A stretch of 33,891 bases of DNA from Schoenoplectus triqueter. Its lineage: Eukaryota; Streptophyta; Magnoliopsida; Poales; Cyperaceae. The DNA is taken from assembly GCA_964058805.1 (NCBI GenBank), contig CAXKVV010001220.1:1-33891 (forward strand). Reading direction: 5' to 3'. Every line of letters starts with the position of its first letter. The stretch's first letter is position 1. Made by a program: the position numbers and the translations under genes. This document shows, in pieces, positions 11,827 to 23,114 of this stretch. The notes under the pieces were generated by a model. It saw nothing but the letters and a program-made list of their open reading frames with translations, did not search any database and was not told the origin of the DNA.

Positions 11827-14800
11827 CTTTTAAAAGTAAAGTTAGAAAAACAACTAATTTGATCAAAAGAGCAATATTAAAATTTTATTGATTAAAACGT
11901 TCACCAAGTTAACATTTGACTGATTTATTAGGATAATGAAAATTGAGCTTGATAGTAGGCTCATTAATAATGTGAACTAAACTAGTACAACCGACACGTT
12001 TTAAAGAAATAAAAATGAGTTGCTACTTCAAGCGCAGATCTAATTCTTTAAATTCATATAAACAAAAGTCTAGCTTTGATAATAAACAAAAATGCAAAAT
12101 CAAGGAAAGGTAGAATAATAAAGAGAAAACACAGAGACGTGCAATAATTTGTGTTGAAGTACATCATGGGGTTTTATGTCAAGGTGTATGTACTTTTTGA
12201 GTCAGTAAGCCATGAAATCATAACATTGATTCATTGAAACATTTCCACATCCCTTGTAAAAACCAAAAAAAGAGGAAAAAAATTAACATCAAAGAACAAT
12301 GATTTCCTAAACAAGCGAGTCCATTTGACCATATTTTTTTTCCACAATGGTGACAAAAAGAAAATAATAGACGTGTAACTGTGTAAGGGACCATTGAAAA
12401 AAGGTGGACAGCATCCAACTCACATATCTATCCCACCACAATTTCTGACAAAGGAAACCAAGCACACTGGACCCGGATATGATAACAACTAACAATACCT
12501 TATCCATGCCTAATTAAATCTGGCATTTTGGTCGCTTAAAAAAATGGCCAATGGAATAATAAATCAGGAACTAATTGATGTCTCTCATGGGCTATGAGGA
12601 GTAGCACACACGCAACTATTTATTGCTTCTTGCAAGTGCAAACGCAATTGTATTTAATTGATTCTCTCTTTGTGTGTTTTTTTTTGCTACTTTGGTATAA
12701 ATAATACAAACAAACTGCAGTTTTTCCTCTCTTAAATTTGCTCTCCATATCATGACCATATTCAGTGCCGCATTTTCCGGGCGGTGTATTTTAGATTGTA
12801 CCAGGTTTCATTATTTTCTGGAATTAATATTATTGTGTCAATACTAAAAAAATATTTACATGAAGAATTGTATTTTAGAGAAATTAAGAAAAATGCAAAG
12901 AATAAGAGCCCCAGTTTCGTTCTTAATATGAGAATTTTGTCTTTCTGTTAACTGATATTTTTTTAAAAATAATAATAATATTTTTTAAGGATGCAACCTC
13001 GTATGAATAGGGCCCCATGTAAATTACATAGTAAAATACAACGGCGCAAGTCAAATTTTGACACTTAATTTTCTACAAAGTATGAATCGGCCCCAGTGAA
13101 TAATGAATAGCTATGCTGACTCGGCATCTATTAATCTTTTTTTTGTAACCAAGTCATTAAAATATAAAAAAAAAATGCTCTTATAATGGTTGCTTGTAGG
13201 AATCCCTTCTAATTTGATTGAACGATCTGAGAAAAATCCGTTCAATAAATTATTTTATAATTATTTCTATTTGTTAAAAAGGAAAATCAGTATGTTGTAC
13301 TAAGTTTATTGAGCGTGCATATATATAACACTAACCCTCCATTTTAAATCGTACAGCTCATATTAAATAAATTGAAAAAATATATATACTGACCAAATAC
13401 TCAAATATGATCAACTTCAAAAAAAAATATTTAAATTAGAAAGTAACAAAATATCCTCCTCTGATCCTCGTTTTCTAATAAAAAAAATATTTTCATGAAA
13501 TTTTGCAAACAGAATTTTACCCTTGGCTGCTTTCATGAATTACTAACATACTATTGCCGACACAGGTAATATGCACTTTATTATTTTTATGACATCAAGT
13601 ATCGCTTTATCATGAAAAGAAAAAACTCAAGTAAAAGTGTGTTTCTAAATGCTACAAAGTACATATTAGAATATTACTAGTGTTTCTCAACAGTCCAGAT
13701 TTCTTTCTATCGTGTCAATGCAGCTGTGCATACTGGCAAAAAATGTGTTCGTTGTCGGTGGCATTGGAAAACATATATTATGTAAAAACCGCGTTGATAA
13801 TTCTAAAAAAAGGTATTTAATATTGATGGTAATAAATTCAAACTTTAATAAATCGTTTATTATATTTCCTATTTCATTAAAAGATACGGTTCTTTTGTAG
13901 GTCTTTATTTATATTCTATTTTGTCAATGTGTTAGTTTTATTTCTGATCTCTAATATAAAGAAGATCCACGATAAATAAAAATAAAATTCTGTAATAAAT
14001 AACAATCACTTCTTTTCCTCATCTGTTCACCTAATATTATTTATTTATATTTGATACAAGTGGCGCATCAACTCTTTGTCCTCACCACATGCTCCACTTG
14101 AACTTTGCAAATTGCAATGCTTTAGCTTGTTTCTCTGTTTACAATTCATTGCGTGCACTATATATATTTTAATTATTTTGACACGTCTGTGTGCACACCA
14201 AATGACGCACACATTTATTTAATTAATCAGAGGGGGAGGCACATTGAGATTTGAGAGCATATCAGTATGGGGTCAATTGAGCCTGTTCTTAATTTGTCCA
14301 AATTATTTACAGCAGTATATCTTACATTTACTTGTGTTTTTATTAAAAATAACATATATAGGTGTATAAATTAATGAATCTTGGCTCTCATATTTTATAT
14401 CAAATTCTCTCTCGTTGACACCCATACTCCATAATCTATCCGGAAAATACGCTCACAAGTAAAAAACACGCACCTAATTGTATACAAAGAGACCCCAAAA
14501 CGATGCATTGCTTTTTGGTCGCCGTTATTTAAGATATAATAAATTAATACTTGAATTTTTGGCGCTTATCTATATTTTATCGATTTTTCATCAACGCCAT
14601 CAATTTTTTTTATAGTGTTAGTGTGTTTTTAAATTACCAATTGAAAATATGATGTTACATTATTTTCAATTACTTTGATAAAAGGTACGAAATGTGATTC
14701 AACCTGGAAAACTATTAACCTCCATTAAATAATCTAAAAGTTTTTAATGATTGAATTTTTCATCAAAGTTATAATGAATAATCAATGAAATTTTGTTTTG

Positions 14801-15314
14801 ATTCGGATTTGATAAAATTCACAAATACTTAAGAACACACATCTATATATACTTTTAATTTTTCCTTGAAATAACAATATGCACTATAAGAAAAAAACAT
14901 GCCTTTATACGTAAGATTATGTTGCTGAAAAATCGTGTTATTATAAATGATTATGCTTCGTTAATATAAAAAATATATATATCGTTCTACTGGATTTTGA
15001 TGGAACCAGTTCCAAACTTTAGAATCATTAATGATTAAACAATTAATGAGGGTATAATTCCGGCCACAAAACCTGATCAATAAATAATTAAGCTACAGTG
15101 GCACCTGTCAATTCGGTTGGATCAGCTTCTGATCTGCCATTAATTAGAGATTGGATGTGCAGCATTATTATTTGTTGTTTTGTACTAATTACATCCATCG
15201 TTATATATAATTGTATATCCACTTGTCATAGTTTGGTCGGAAGTCCCTTCTCTTAATTCCTGCCAGATTTTTAGTTTGATGTAGTTGTCCTTTCATTTAG
15301 AATATATAACAATA
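11827..15314. other. AT-rich intergenic stretch without recognised genes
   Basis: No credible gene. A CACTA-like terminus occurs at 14882, and a 16-base near-identical direct repeat (GTATGAATAGGGCCCCA at 13001, GTATGAATCGGCCCCA at 13080). Open frames on the minus strand at 12218-12507 and the plus strand at 13712-13900 show no recognisable protein features. Confidence 0.45.
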
Positions 15315-15648
15315 TAGTGGTGCGATTAAGAATTAATAATAATATAATATAATACAATACCATGTAATAATATATACAGTGGGAGTGAGATTATGATGCT
15401 TGGTGAAATATAAAATTTTCAGTGTTTCGCGTTTATATTTCGAATTTGAAAGTTTAAATAGCTGATCCAAACCGTTAAACATGATTTTTATATTGTAATA
15501 TCTTTTTAAATTATTTTTTCATGAATTCAAAATACGAACGCGAAACATAAAAATTTTTATACTTCATGAAGCATCATATCCTCACTTTACATAATGGTGC
15601 AATTAAGAATAATAGTATAATATAATATAATACAATATCATGTATAAT
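15315..15648. repeat. pair of direct repeats (about 57 bp) bracketing a foldback MITE
   Basis: The stretch GTGGTGCGATTAAGAATTAA with its TATAATATAATACAATACCATG tail-end at 15315-15371 recurs with a few changes at about 15592-15648. The foldback MITE at about 15378-15590 lies exactly between the copies. This is far too long to be a target-site duplication. Confidence 0.7.
15378..15590. mobile_element. foldback MITE, family A copy 1
   Basis: The left arm (GTGAGATTATGATGCTT, then TATAAAA and GTGTTTCGCGTT) is matched in inverted order by the right arm (AACGCGAAACATAAAAA ... AAGCATCATATCCTCAC). Arms are about 65 bp around a centre that includes GATCCAAACCGTTAAACAT. That centre, with flanking AGTTTAAAT and ATATTG, recurs in the element at 33400-33771, so the two are one family. 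No coding capacity. Target duplication not resolved, so the superfamily is uncertain; long arms suggest Mutator-like or foldback type. Confidence 0.7.
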
Positions 15649-18264
15649 TTAACAGCTTGAGTTCCCAACTAAAACCAGCACCACAAATATTCCGATTATT
15701 TTTCAATTGATGTTGTCAACCGAACTATTAACAAAACGTCTAGGCTTCATAGCAATGATAGTCTGATTTTTGTTTGTTGATGAAATGGAAATATAATTAA
15801 GCTTTCTTGTCTAAACTTCGTAAAAAATGTGAGAAGCTATATTCCAGATTTACCTGGCAAAAGGTTGTCATGACAAGATTTAATTAGGAGTCGTTTTTAT
15901 TTTCAAGGACGAGTTGCCTCATATCCAATGAATTGGAGTGGCAATTTTTGAATTTATTTATTTATTGTGTTGTAGGATAAGATCATAATGAGGCTAAATT
16001 AGTCTAAGGCAGTGTCATGCTTTCATCGAAATGAATTTGTATGATAATCCAAAAATTTGAATGTAAATTGTCTTCGTGCAATTAAGTTGTCACAATCAAA
16101 ACACGCATCATCCCCCTTTTTGTAAGAGAACGAACGATTGTCTCTGCTGAATATTGTGTGGATCAATTACGAGTTTACGTACAGTTTTTCTAAAAAAAAA
16201 ATTACGCTTGCTTCTAGTAACATTCTTTAGGCAATTAAAAAAAGTGACAGCTCGCTGAAAAATGTGTTGTGTTTTATTCACGACGTGTTGGAATGATGCG
16301 TGATGACATATAGAGGGAAAAAAATTGTGTGGATATATCATATTTATAACACGACATACGTATATATTGTCACGTTTAATTATTGGGACTTATCTCAAAA
16401 TTTACCTCGTTCATCGAAAAAGGTATTTTAGTTGGTGAAAAAAATATAAATTTTATCACAAAGTAAAGAAAAAAATAACCTTTTATAGTGAAAATGTTTC
16501 GTATTTATGTTCAGAATATTTAAAAAAATAAAAGAAAAAGGTTTATAACTTGTTGGTATTTATGAAAATGTTTGTTATGTTATATTTATAATTTTCACGT
16601 GAATTAATAAATCTTAGAAAATGGAGAAATTAGCTTCTTGTCCTTTTTAAAAAGAAATCAAATCGGATCATGAACTTTAATGGTCATCAAATCGATCCTT
16701 AAATTAAAAAAAAAGAATCAAATTAGTGGCTTAACCTTTGACCGCTTGACTTGTTCCTTCAATCAAAGTTCTTACTGATATTTTAACAAAAAAAAAACTG
16801 ACGAGATTAATATAGTTGACACGAAAATGTCACTTCCAATATTAATTAACCAAAGTGTACACAGAGAAAATTTTTGCTTCAGAATAAAACTATTTGTACT
16901 AGAAATAAGTATGTGGAACATTATTTTATCATATACGAACATTATAATGAATGTTTCACTGTCACATATGATTTTGCTCTGTTGCGCTAAACCGTCAAAA
17001 AAAATAACTAGTGGATGCTCTGTTGTAATCAATTTAAACTATATGGACGTAGCCGAAAATGTTGATCGCACTAGCATGCACAGCATGTCACGCATCATCC
17101 GTACTGACATCTAATAAAAGCTGGTATAATATTTAATTAATTATAAGATCAATTTAAATAAATTTCAACCTGAGGTATCATCTTAATTAAAATTCTTAAC
17201 CCAACAAGATAAACCAGTGTAATTGATTTAATTTCTTCACAGTCGGTTGGACCACTCAACCTAACCCTTCCAAATATTTTATTTTTCTAACTACACCAGG
17301 ACATAATTAATAAATTTTTAAGAGTAAAGTAGTTGAAATTATCCTCCATTTACTGATTTTTAATGACAATACGAACAACACCAACCCGAGCTAACTTGGA
17401 TAATCATTAACAATAAATTAATTGTTGATGTTATCAATGTTAGCATATAATGATAATAATAGACCTATTAATAGTGCTTATGTCTGTCTTATTGCTTATT
17501 GTTAGGAATTGGTGTTTCATTAATCATCATCGCCTTAATATTATTTTCTTATTAAATTACAACTGTATTGTATTAAATGAAGCAACTGTACATCAAAAAC
17601 CAATATTTGGTGATAGATAATTAAGTTCTCTATTAGGTTCTCATAGTGATTAAATGAGACGTACATGATACATATCTTTATTAGAGATGAATGCAATTGA
17701 GTTTGATAAAACGAACTTGTTTTGAAATTTGTGGTCGGAATTTTTAGTTTTCATTTGCCGAGAGGAGTTCAGCATGAAACTGGATGATGCGTAAAAATAG
17801 ATTTTCCCCCCAATTTTAGTTGCCACAAAATTCCTATAAATCATGATTTTTTTTAATAGAGGAGACGAGATCATCATCAATTGACAGATTTTTTTTCCTT
17901 AAAAAAAAAGAGATAAAGATAAAGTGTAACATATTATCCATTCTGAATTTAGATTAGAGTACAAACAAAATAAGGTATTTCTTTTGTATTACATAACCAA
18001 CAGTGGATGAGTATCAATCCACCGGATGATTATGACAGCAACATTCAGGAGACGAAACCAACGACATTAAAATAATATAAAAATAAAGTAAATAAAAAAA
18101 AAACAAAATTGGACCGTTAAAGAAAATATATACGGTGCATGCATTTTGTCCACTGGAAAAAAAAACCAGCATTTCATCAAGTCTCAGTAACAAAACAAAA
18201 CAAAAAACAAAATGGTGCCAGCCACCAATGGATCTGCGTGAACTGATCTCTTACAAATTATCTT
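15649..18264. other. AT-rich intergenic stretch without recognised genes
   Basis: No recognisable gene, RNA gene or complete transposon. Open frames near 16108-16341 (-), 16772-17114 (both strands) and 17650-17880 (-) are low-complexity and lack family features. Confidence 0.45.
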
Positions 18265-19101
18265 GGTATCTTTAGTGTTCTAAAATCGTGTTGTGTCGTG
18301 TCGTGCCGTGCAAAGCACGCCGTGTTTCTGTGTCGTATCGTGCCGTGTTATAAATAGAGAAAAACCGGCACATCACGGATAAAGTACGCCGTGTTAAACA
18401 TCTCGTGCTCATTCGTGTCGTGTCAAATCGTACCGTGTCCAAACGTATCGTGATTATTCGTGTTTTAAATACGGTGTACCTTAACATGTCAAAGATTTTA
18501 AAAATCCAGAAAATACAAAATAAAATTTCAAAAATGTAAACAAAAGTTTAAATTTTTTTTAAATACGTATTTTAAATTATTTAATATAGCGTATTGAAAA
18601 TAAAATATAAAAAATTGAAACTAAATATTAAAAAATATTTTTTAATTTAAAAATATGATATATAGTGTATTATTATATTCTGTAAAATTCAAAAAAAATT
18701 GCATAAAACATAAAAAATGGGAAAAAATGTCAAAAAAATTTTGGACATATGTTAAAATATTTTTATAGTAATTCTTAAAATATTATATTTGTCAATTTTT
18801 TCCTCCTATCCGTGTCGTACCGTACGTGTTTGTGCCTATTCGTGTCGTGCTTATACGTGTCGTGTCTAGTTGTGTGTCGTGCTCGTGTCGTGCCGTGTTT
18901 CGTGTCGTGACGTGTCGTGTTGGGACCTCTTAACCGTGTGTGTCGTGCTGTGTCAAAAATGAAAAAAATCAGTCACGTCGTGTTTAAGAACATGACATGT
19001 GACACGTATCGTGCCGGCACGAATAGGCACGCGTGTCGTGCCGTGTCGCTCTTGTGCCGTGCCTTGACAGGCGAACACGATTTTAGAACACTAGGTATGT
19101 T
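18265..19101. mobile_element. 821-bp non-autonomous hAT element with CGTGTCGTG subterminal arrays
   Basis: The element body is 18273-19093. A perfect 20-bp terminal inverted repeat TAGTGTTCTAAAATCGTGTT (18273-18292) is matched at 19074-19093. The flanking 8-bp direct repeat is GGTATCTT (18265-18272) and GGTATGTT (19094-19101), one mismatch. The T/CAGNG-type end and 8-bp duplication place it in the hAT superfamily. About 200 bp at the left end and 280 bp at the right end are packed with CGTGTCGTG, CGTGCCGTG and CGTACCGTG variants, while the centre (18490-18800) is very AT-rich. There is no transposase, so it would have to be mobilised in trans. The duplication mismatch suggests it is not very recent. 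Confidence 0.85.
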
Positions 19102-19390
19102 TGTACTGTGTAAAAAGTAGCGTAAGAATAGAAGAATTGAGAATAGTAAAATAATAGTGATTTTTCGGTTAACCCGGGGATAGTAAAAATGTGATGTTAT
19201 TTCAAATAATAGGAATGTTGTTTGGACTGTTAGCAAGAAGAACAACAACTATTCTATCTCCTCCTCAGAATAGCAGAACAACAGCTATTTTCACTGTTTC
19301 AGAACAATAAATTTGCGTTTGATTGTTTTGTTACTATTCATATTCTGAAAACAGTAGTTATTCTGCTATTTTCGTGTAATCCAAACATAC
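19095..19390. mobile_element. possible MITE with GTATGTTTG/CAAACATAC ends
   Basis: A 9-base inverted repeat GTATGTTTG (19095-19103) and CAAACATAC (19382-19390) encloses sequence with several GAATAG/CTATTC and AACAAC/GTTGTT segments on both arms. Size and composition fit a small DNA-transposon MITE. Arm similarity is patchy and no clear target duplication is seen. The left end overlaps the duplicated target of the neighbouring hAT element. Confidence 0.35.
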
Positions 19391-19598
19391 AAATAATTAG
19401 AAGGAACAAATTAGCAACAACTATTGTGAAATAATATTCTGCCCTAAAAAAATCTCCTCGTTTAATTTTATTTTTGAGGAGAATGACACGAGTGACACTG
19501 AAATTGTAGCCCTTACTTCCAAGTTTCAAGACAGCAGGTACCCAGTTACACAGTGGTACACAGCACACTGTCTTTTATCTCACACTAAATTGTAAATA

Positions 19599-19952
19599 GC
19601 AAATATCAGGGGTGATACAGTATAGAGGGAATTTAATAGATTTAAATTCATTCATTAATTAAATATTATATAATATTATTTAAATAATATCTTTAACATA
19701 TTAAAAATAATAAAAATTAAACTCAAAATGATAAATAATCATAGCGATGAAGAAAATTTTCTCTACGAAACTTCATATTTTAAAAGTTCTATAAAATTCT
19801 TAAATTATCCACGATATTAAATATTTTTTTCTCAATAAAAAATAATCAGATAATTTATAGGGGTCAGAAATTTAATTAAGAAGGAGATCAGATTAATAAA
19901 ATCTTAGTCTAAAAATACTTCAAGATCATTTGTATCCGCCCCTGACAAATAA
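19599..19952. mobile_element. 338-bp non-autonomous hAT element with CAGGGG ends
   Basis: Body 19607-19944. The left end CAGGGGTGATACAG and right end (inverted) CAGGGGCGGATACAA agree over most of 14 bases; CAGGGGCGGA is the classic end of Tip100-like plant hAT elements. Flanks GCAAATAT (19599-19606) and ACAAATAA (19945-19952) match at six of eight positions, as expected for an aged 8-bp target duplication. No coding capacity; AT-rich interior. Confidence 0.72.
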
Positions 19953-21430
19953 CCATGACCATTAATTATCCTCTCTTCAACCAAACCAGAATTATAAATA
20001 AGCTGAACCGAATCGAATTGAATCGGACTTTTATTCGGTTCATTAGTTGAATGAGTCGAACTGAACTGAGCTGACTCTTTAATTAGTTTTGAATTAAAAA
20101 CTTTAACTTAAATTCGAGTCGTTAAATTAACTAAATTATCCGTTTTCCTCTGTCGGATGTACTTCAATTTTCAAAGCTACTTGGTTCTGAATAAAATGGA
20201 GAATATGAGAAAAAGCCAACACCGCTTTGCATGTATTAGGTACGTACAGCTGTACCAGTACCAGCCAGTGCTGACTGCTGAGAAGACTTGAGCTCAGTTC
20301 TGACACGCAAGCTGCTTCCAAAATTCCTTCCTCATTTAGGCTCAGTTCAGATGTTACCCGCTCGTTTCTCGTGGATTTTCATATAACCTGTTGCGAAAAT
20401 ATGAGATGTGCTTTTGAAATAAACATTCGGTTTATTACATTATAATCAGATGCATAAATATAAATGGATCGAGTCATTTATTTTTTTATCCAATAAAAAA
20501 ATTTCTATTCTGCATGTCCAATAAAATTTACAGAAACTATTAATAAATTATATAGAAAACTAGACACTGTGTGGGTGGAAAAATAAAAATTAAGTGAGAC
20601 AGAATTTTTATTTTTCCACTTATACTGTACCCAAAAGTCAAATTCAAAGTTATTACCTGATAAATAACTAGAAGGTCAATATTATAATTACTATGACAGT
20701 TGCTTATATGCGAGCTTAGTTTTTCCATTTACTTGTGTGACGTGTCATTTTTGTTACCGCCTATTTCACATCTCCGGTATCATCAAAATCAAAATCTTTA
20801 ATTTCAACAATTAATTGAATTATAAATTTAAACGTTAATTTTTTTATATCAGATGTTCTTTTTTTTGGCATGGTTATGTTGGTGCAATAATTTCTACCGC
20901 CTTATTTAGTCAGCAAATGCTGACTCATAGGCTGTGATATTGTTGGTTTTGACTCTTGACTTATGGAGATTTATAAATTAGACTTTTAAATTCAATCTGA
21001 ATTCTGAACAAGTGGTATGAAAATAAAAATAAAAATTGTACAATCCAGCGATTAATTCTGCCAACTTACGAAACTTAACTTGCACGGGCCGGAATGACCT
21101 GTCTTAGCTGGATATTAATTGTTACCTTAAAAAACATAATATTAATCAACATGTGTCATTTTATAATGACATTTCAATTCACTGATTTCGGTCAAATCAG
21201 ATTCTCAGAAAAAAAAAAGTAGCTTCTTCACAAAGAGGAGTTATATTGTATTTTTTTTTGCAGATAAATTGAGATAAATTAAAATAATCCAATAAATATT
21301 CTTCCTACCGAAAATGGTTTAAATAATAGTTATAAAATCTATTGCGGAGAATTGGAGTAATTATGTCAAAAACCATAATTTATAATACTAAAAGTAAATT
21401 CTTAAAAGCATAATAAAATAATGAATTTTA
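19953..21430. other. intergenic stretch without recognised genes
   Basis: No gene, RNA gene or complete mobile element recognised. Contains CAGCAAATGCTG (20911-20922), a short palindrome, and ordinary AT-rich DNA. Confidence 0.45.
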
Positions 21431-21435
21431 GTAAC

Positions 21436-21614
21436 TGTTATTAAAGAATGTTTGAATTTTAAATGACTGAAATTCACTCCCATTCTATTATCAAGTTACA
21501 TATTTATACTAGAGGATTATAAGAGATAAAGAAAGTAATCATGCAGAAAATCAGGAAAGCAATTTATATAAAATCCTACAGATTTCTCTAGATTAAATAC
21601 TATATATTCTAACA
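21436..21614 (-). repeat. LTR of the minus-strand element (3' LTR in its own sense)
   Basis: Read on the minus strand it begins TGTTAGAATATATAGTATTT and contains CTAGTATAAATATG, a plausible TATA box, and ends TAACA. It pairs with 22928-23109. Confidence 0.8.
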
Positions 21615-21689
21615 CCCTTTCTCAAACTAAGAATGCCAACGAAGATTGCATTCGAAGTTTAAAGATAAACTAATCGAAGCGACTGCAGA

Positions 21690-21856
21690 TGACCAAAGGT
21701 CATGGATTCAGAATGACTCAAGTCATTGGCTTCAAGTGACCTGAAGGTCTAGATTTCAGATGACCTGAAGGTTCAGATTCCATATGACCTGAAGGTCTAA
21801 GTTCTAGATGACCCGAAGGTCCGGGTTTCATATGACCCGAAGGTCCAGGTTTCAGA
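21690..21856. repeat. 24-bp tandem repeat, seven units, inside the LTR element
   Basis: Units start at 21690, 21714, 21737, 21761, 21785, 21809 and 21833; all but the second are exactly 24 bp. Typical unit start: TGACCTGAAGGTCTAGATTT. Each contains an imperfect palindrome (GACC..AGGTC). In the second unit both arms change together to GACTCAAGTC. On the minus strand (element sense) it reads as an eight-residue peptide repeat with the core PSGH. Confidence 0.85.
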
Positions 21857-22077
21857 ACAGAATCGTGGCAGAACCATGAATCAAAGGGAGCAGCAGGGAA
21901 CAGGTCTGGCGGCGGAGCAGAGCCAGACAATGAACTGGAGGGAGCAACAGGAAACAGGTCTAGCGACGGAGCAGAGCCAAACAACAGAGATGATCATAAT
22001 TTGACTGTTAACACCCTCCCTCAAATTGAAGATGTCTCGATAGAGTATATCTTTAGTTTGAAAACAGTTGACATGCC

Positions 22078-22262
22078 CTCGAGGAAGACAGATGAGAGTT
22101 GCTGCCATAGAGATTTTAGCTAACACAGTCTCGAGAAACAGATGAGGACTGCTGCCATGAAGGTAACACATGACACAACCTCGAAGAAGACATATGAGAA
22201 CTGCTGTCATAGAGATTTCAGATGAGACAAACTCGAGAAACAGATGAGGACATTGTCATGGA
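22078..22262. repeat. 50-52-bp tandem repeat inside the LTR element
   Basis: Units begin CTCGAG or CTCGAAG followed by (A)AACAGATGAGGACTGCTGCCAT, starting near 22078, 22130, 22180 and 22232. Alternate units resemble each other more than neighbours, so the array likely grew as a dimer. Confidence 0.7.
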
Positions 22263-22915
22263 TGCAACAAATGGCTCAGTAGATCGGGTAGGAGCAACAG
22301 AAGCAACATATCCTGACAGAGAGAGACCAAGAGCAGACAGAGGGTCACCGGACAGAGGGACAGATTTGGGCGCCAGACAGATGATGGTGTGAGCAGCTAG
22401 AGATCAACGCGAGCAAACAGAAGGTGGTGTGAGCAGAATCAGCACGCACAGAGGCTGTTTAAAGGCGGACAAAGGTTGCACGCACCAGAAATAGAGACAA
22501 AGTGCAATCAGATAAGGTCGTCGGGTCAGAGAGTTGTGCACCACAGTCAGACGATGGAGCGGAGGCAATGACCCTACTCCACTATTTACAAAGACAACAA
22601 CGTCAGATCTACTCTGGCGGCGCCAAAACCCTAGGCACCAAAACAGAAACCATCACAGATCTGAACAGAGGCGGAGCGGGTTAAAGTGAGAGGCCGAGGA
22701 ACAGTTTCACAGAGAAGCATGTGCGGATCTATGGTGACGGAGTCAGGGGTTTCAGTAGGCAGGACAGAATAAAGAGATAAAAAAGAACTCGAGAATGAGA
22801 AGAAACAGAAGCAGAGCTACAGTACCAGTGAACAGTATCGGAGCTACAATACCGAGCAGTGAACAGTACACCAACGAAGCTACAACGTCGCTGGCTAGGG
22901 TTTTTAAGGCTCAAA

Positions 22916-22927
22916 GCTCTGATACCA
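22916..22927 (-). other. primer binding site for initiator Met-tRNA
   Basis: The minus strand reads TGGTATCAGAGC directly adjoining the LTR at 22928, the standard primer site of many plant LTR elements. It fixes the element's orientation. Confidence 0.85.
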
Positions 22928-23109
22928 TATTAGTAAAGACAAGGTTTGTGTTTTGAATGATTGAAATTCACTCCTATTCTATTCTCAAGTTATATATTTA
23001 TGTCTGAGGATTACAAAAAATAAGGAAAAGTAATGATGCAGAAAAACAAAAAAACAATTAATATAAAATCCTACAGATTTCTCTAAATTAAATACTATAT
23101 ATTCTAACA
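22928..23109 (-). repeat. LTR of the minus-strand element (5' LTR in its own sense)
   Basis: Shares with the left LTR the blocks GAAATTCACTCC, ATTCTAT..TCAAGTTA, AAAATCCTACAGATTTCTCT and TAAATACTATATATTCTAAC. Several small indels separate the copies. Confidence 0.8.
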
Positions 23110-23114
23110 TTAAC

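Larger units (their letters stand above)
21431..23114 (-). mobile_element. non-autonomous LTR retrotransposon, minus strand, short LTRs
   Basis: Two diverged direct repeats, 21436-21614 (179 bp) and 22928-23109 (182 bp), are the LTRs. The first runs TG...CA on the plus strand; the second begins TA, one change from TG. Next to the right-hand LTR, GCTCTGATACCA (22916-22927) is the reverse complement of TGGTATCAGAGC, the initiator-Met-tRNA primer site, so the element reads on the minus strand. Next to the left-hand LTR, CCCTTTCTC is the complement of a polypurine tract GAGAAAGGG. Flanks GTAAC and TTAAC fit a 5-bp duplication with one change. The 1.3-kb interior has no gag or pol, only repeat arrays. 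LTR divergence (about one base in five by eye) makes it old. Copia-derived is likely from the LTR start TGTTAGAATATATAG, but this is inference. Confidence 0.85.
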
